8,049 bases of DNA, from positions 1-8,049 of the forward strand of contig JBOHBN010000226.1 in NCBI GenBank assembly GCA_050698355.1, in the 5' to 3' direction. Numbering within the stretch: the stretch's first letter is position 1; each line of letters begins with the position of its first letter. Below the pieces are notes generated by a model. The model ran no database searches. It worked only from the letters and a program-made list of their open reading frames with translations, and was not told the origin of the DNA. This document shows, in pieces, positions 5,812 through 8,049 of the stretch. Both the position numbers and the translations under genes were made by a program. The stretch comes from JBOHBN01 sp050698355. GTDB lineage: Bacteria > Actinomycetota > Actinomycetes > Streptosporangiales > WHST01.

Positions 5812-6995
5812 TTAAGAAGACCGACCGCACGCCGACCCCGCCGCTCGAGCTCTTCGCCACCGACTCCCTGCTGTCGGACGAGGAGCGCGCGATACGCGAC
5901 ACGGTGGCGCAGTTCTGCGCCGACCGGGTACGTCCGCACGTCGCCGACTGGTTCGAGCGCGGCGAGGTGCCCGCGCGCGACCTGGCCCGCGAGCTCGGCG
6001 AGCTGGGTGTGCTCGGCATGCACCTGGAGGGGTACGGGTGCGCCGACACGAGCGCGACCGCGTACGGGCTCGCCTGCGTGGAGCTGGAGGCGGCCGACTC
6101 CGGGCTGCGCAGCCTGGTGTCGGTACAGGGGTCACTCGCCATGTACGCGATCCACGCGTACGGCAGCGAGGAACAGCGGCAGGAGTGGCTGCCGCGAATG
6201 GCGACGGGCGAGCTCCTCGGCTGCTTCGGGCTGACCGAACCCGACTACGGCTCCAACCCCGGCGGCATGCGCACCACCGCGAAGCGCGACGGCCCGGACT
6301 GGGTGCTCAACGGCACCAAGATGTGGATCACCAACGGGTCGGTCGCGGACATCGCGGTCGTGTGGGCGCGTACCGACGACGGGGTCCGCGGTTTCCTCGT
6401 ACCCACCACGGCCAAGGGGTTCTCCGCGCCTGAGGTGACCAAGAAGCTGTCGCTGCGCGCGTCGGTGACATCCGAGCTGGTGCTGGACGACGTGCGCCTG
6501 CCGGAGGACGCGCTACTGCCGGGAGCTCGCGGCCTGTCCGGACCACTGGGCTGCCTCGACGAGGCGCGGTTCGGCATCGTCTTCGGTTCCCTCGGCGCGG
6601 CGCGCGACTGCCTGGAGACCGCGCTCGCGTACACCGCGGACCGGGAGGTCTTCGACCGGCCGCTGGACTCCTACCAGATCACCCAGCAGAAGCTCGCCGA
6701 CATGGCGCTGGAACTCGGTAAGGGCATGTTGCTCGCGATCCACCTCGGCCGGCGCAAGGACGACGGGACGATCCGCCCGGAACAGGTCAGTCTCGGCAAG
6801 CTCAACAACGTACGCGAGGCGCTGGCGATCGCCCGGGAGTGCCGGACGCTGCTCGGTGCCAACGGGATCACGCTGGAGTACCCCGTGATCAGGCACGCCA
6901 ACAACCTCGAGTCCGTGCTCACCTACGAGGGCACGAGCGAGGTGCACCAGCTCACCATCGGGCAGGCGCTCACCGCCCGCTCCGCGTTCCGCTGA
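5808..6995 (+). CDS. gcdH: Acyl-CoA dehydrogenase, glutaryl-CoA dehydrogenase type
   Basis: This 395-residue flavoprotein resembles human glutaryl-CoA dehydrogenase along its length. That enzyme oxidises and decarboxylates glutaryl-CoA to crotonyl-CoA in lysine/tryptophan breakdown, passing electrons to ETF. Matching blocks include G-Y-G-C-A (75-79), A-D-S-G-L-R101-S102 (human Arg94-Ser95, which bind the glutaryl carboxylate), G-C-F-G-L-T-E-P (138-145), K-L-S-L-R-A-S, and T-Y373-E374-G-T with the catalytic base Glu374. Glu94 and Tyr373 match the human residues (Glu87, Tyr369) that I recall as associated with decarboxylating enzymes. The acyl-CoA dehydrogenase signature has Asn150 (G-S-N) where Asp is usual. 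The ATG at 5808 has GAGG (5797-5800) seven bases upstream and overlaps the leader ORF stop. No other glutarate or lysine catabolic gene is nearby, so the substrate is inferred from the sequence match. Confidence 0.85.
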   Translation: MIKKTDRTPTPPLELFATDSLLSDEERAIRDTVAQFCADRVRPHVADWFERGEVPARDLARELGELGVLGMHLEGYGCADTSATAYGLACVELEAADSGLRSLVSVQGSLAMYAIHAYGSEEQRQEWLPRMATGELLGCFGLTEPDYGSNPGGMRTTAKRDGPDWVLNGTKMWITNGSVADIAVVWARTDDGVRGFLVPTTAKGFSAPEVTKKLSLRASVTSELVLDDVRLPEDALLPGARGLSGPLGCLDEARFGIVFGSLGAARDCLETALAYTADREVFDRPLDSYQITQQKLADMALELGKGMLLAIHLGRRKDDGTIRPEQVSLGKLNNVREALAIARECRTLLGANGITLEYPVIRHANNLESVLTYEGTSEVHQLTIGQALTARSAFR

Positions 6996-6997
6996 GC

Positions 6998-7041
6998 TTG
7001 TCAGTGCGTGGTTGAGCTATAGCTCCACCACGCACTGACAA
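6998..7041. terminator. Bidirectional hairpin terminator between convergent genes
   Basis: TTGTCAGTGCGTGGT (6998-7012) and ACCACGCACTGACAA (7027-7041) are exact reverse complements. The 14 nt between them contain GAGCTATAGCTC (7014-7025), also a perfect palindrome. The whole 44-nt unit is therefore a near-perfect hairpin with a single T/C mismatch. It starts 3 bp after the dehydrogenase stop and ends 7 bp before the ferritin stop, the right place to end both convergent transcripts. Neither flank has a strong T-run. Confidence 0.75.
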
Positions 7042-7048
7042 CGTACGA

Positions 7049-7606
7049 TCAGAGCGCGCCACCCGCGGTCTGCGGGGCGTTCGGGTCGGCGCCCACGTCA
7101 CCGACCATCTCCCGGGCGAGGAACTCCTCGGCGTGGAAGAGGTTGTCGCCGGCCCGCTCCACAACGGTGAGCAGGGTGTCGATCGAGGACACCTCCTCGA
7201 CCTGCTCCTTGAGGAACCACTGCACGAACTGTTCGCCGACATAGTCGCCCTCGTCGCGCGCGGCCTTCGCGAGCTTAACGATCTGCTCGGTGACCTCCTT
7301 CTCCTGCGCGAGCGCCATCTCCACCGGCTCCCGCGCAGAGCCGAAGTCGTTGCGCACGTCGTCGACGCCGGGAATCGGCACCTCGACGTCCTGGTCGAGC
7401 AGGTACTTCACGATCATCATGGCATGGTTGCGCTCCTCGAGCGCCTGCCGGTAGAAGTGGCCCGCCAGCCGGGGCAGGTCGTGACCGTCGAACCACACGG
7501 CGGCGGCCACGTACTGCTGGTGCGCGTTGAACTCGTTGCGCACCTGTGCGCGCAACAGCTGGACGAAGCTGGTCGGCTCGGCGTTCTTTCTCTTGGCTGC
7601 ACCCAT
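7049..7606 (-). CDS. Ferritin, mycobacterial BfrB type
   Basis: This 185-residue cytoplasmic iron-storage protein oxidises Fe(II) and stores the mineral in a 24-subunit shell. It closely resembles Mycobacterium tuberculosis BfrB (Rv3841, 181 residues). Shared blocks include N-E-F-x-A-x-Q-Q-Y-V-A (24-34), E-E-R-N-H-A-M-M (57-64), G-E-Q-F-x-Q-W-F-L (124-132) and the A-G-G-x-L C-terminus. The ferroxidase ligands are all present: Glu25, Glu58, His61, Glu102 and Gln135, with Glu138 nearby. No haem-binding Met of true bacterioferritins (around 52) is seen, so it is a haem-free ferritin. The ATG at 7606-7604 has no usable Shine-Dalgarno; a -10 box lies six bases upstream. It sits 33 bp downstream of a terC-like gene on the same strand, so metal-responsive co-expression is possible. 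It converges on the acyl-CoA dehydrogenase across a strong hairpin. Confidence 0.9.
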   Translation of the reverse strand: MGAAKRKNAEPTSFVQLLRAQVRNEFNAHQQYVAAAVWFDGHDLPRLAGHFYRQALEERNHAMMIVKYLLDQDVEVPIPGVDDVRNDFGSAREPVEMALAQEKEVTEQIVKLAKAARDEGDYVGEQFVQWFLKEQVEEVSSIDTLLTVVERAGDNLFHAEEFLAREMVGDVGADPNAPQTAGGAL

Positions 7607-7618
7607 GACGGGACTCTA
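7607..7618 (-). promoter_or_regulatory. -10 box for a possible leaderless ferritin transcript
   Basis: On the minus strand TAGAGT (7618-7613) fits TANNNT. The six bases CCCGTC separate it from the ferritin ATG, so transcription would start at the A of the start codon. No good -35 is seen at 16-18 bp. The lack of a ribosome-binding site before the ATG fits a leaderless message. It lies in the 33-bp gap after the terC-like gene, so it would be an internal promoter if the two form an operon. Confidence 0.45.
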
Positions 7619-7639
7619 GCCGACCGCTCCGACAGGCTC

Positions 7640-8049
7640 CTAGGCCTCGTCGCCCTCCGGCTCGCTCCGCGCCTTCTCATCGGTCTTCCGTGACGACGAC
7701 CTGTCCTTCAGCAGGCTGGCCACGGTGGCGACGGCGAGCACGGCGACGATGACCACGAGCGACAGCCAGGTCGGCACCGCAGGCACGACGTGCAAACCGG
7801 TCGCGTGCAGCGCCTCGATGATCAGCTTGACGCCGATGAACCCGAGGATCACCGCGAGGCCGGGCGTCAGGTAGACGAGCCGGTCGATGAGTCCACCCAG
7901 GAGGAAGTACAGCTGGCGCAGGCCCATCAGGGCGAACACGTTGGCCGTGAAGACCAGGTACGCCTCCTGGGTCAAGCCGAATATGGCCGGGATCGAGTCG
8001 ACGGCGAACAGCAGGTCGGTGGTGCCGATCGCGATCATCACGATCAGCA
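7640..8049 (-). CDS. TerC-family integral membrane protein, C-terminal part (5' end outside window)
   Basis: The last 135 codons of a TerC/Alx-type protein are present, and the frame continues beyond the right edge without a stop. The fragment begins within a membrane helix and carries the hallmark G-T-T-D-L-L-F-A-V-D-S-I-P-A-I-F, whose aspartates are the conserved acidic residues of the family. It continues T-A-N-V-F-A-L-M-G-L-R-Q-L-Y-F-L-L and G-F-I-G-V-K-L-I-I-E-A-L, also typical. About four more hydrophobic segments follow, then a charged cytoplasmic tail rich in K/R/E/D. Bacterial members are linked to tellurite resistance and, for Alx/MeeF/MeeY relatives, to manganese export; which metal applies here is not shown. 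The gene is immediately upstream of ferritin (33 bp, same strand). Apparent starts inside the fragment are not real starts. Confidence 0.88.
   Translation of the reverse strand, partial: LIVMIAIGTTDLLFAVDSIPAIFGLTQEAYLVFTANVFALMGLRQLYFLLGGLIDRLVYLTPGLAVILGFIGVKLIIEALHATGLHVVPAVPTWLSLVVIVAVLAVATVASLLKDRSSSRKTDEKARSEPEGDEA

Noticed and set aside
1..8049. CRISPR array, tRNA, rRNA, prophage or complete insertion sequence
   Set aside because: No regularly spaced direct repeats, cloverleaf, rRNA-like stretch, integrase or transposase reading frame was found on either strand.

Overview
The window looks like chromosomal DNA from a high-GC actinobacterium. The evidence is strong G/C preference at third codon positions, GTG and TTG starts, a Tat-exported lipoprotein, a DUF4192 protein, a mycobacterial BfrB-type ferritin and TANNNT-type -10 boxes. 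I cannot name the genus from the sequence alone.

Layout. The left edge (1-37, minus) holds the first 12 codons of a gene that resembles small antitoxin/DNA-binding proteins. It is followed on the same strand by a DUF4192 gene (68-1132, minus). A divergent intergenic region (1133-1397) carries a good sigma-70-type promoter (1296-1324). This promoter drives a four-gene operon, 1398-4526 (plus), encoding a complete ectoine/hydroxyectoine-type ABC importer in the order ehuB (Tat lipoprotein binding protein), ehuC and ehuD (permeases), ehuA (ATPase). The genes are 21 bp apart or overlap (4 bp and 11 bp). The predicted ligand cage of EhuB is present in conservatively substituted form. No ectoine-degradation gene (eut/doe) lies in the window.

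Region 4527-4712 is noncoding but strikingly structured. An 11-bp inverted repeat encloses a 10-bp hairpin and a 6-bp hairpin, with further possible pairings reaching the start region of the next gene. It could be a terminator plus leader RNA, an unrecognised structured RNA, or a small mobile-element remnant. It precedes an MDR-family NADPH:quinone-reductase-like gene (4713-5687). A glutaryl-CoA-dehydrogenase-like acyl-CoA dehydrogenase follows (5808-6995). Its upstream region contains a perfect 14-bp palindrome (probable operator) and a 27-codon ORF with an excellent Shine-Dalgarno. That ORF stops in an ATGA overlap with the dehydrogenase start, which suggests translational coupling.

A 44-nt almost perfect hairpin (6998-7041) separates this gene from the convergent minus-strand pair terC-like (7640 to the right edge, 5' truncated) and ferritin (7049-7606). 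The ferritin has intact ferroxidase ligands. Its -10 box sits exactly six bases before the ATG, as expected of a leaderless mRNA; the same geometry occurs at the left-edge gene. Together the window shows osmolyte uptake, acyl-CoA/redox metabolism and metal homeostasis, with the most unusual features lying in the short intergenic stretches.
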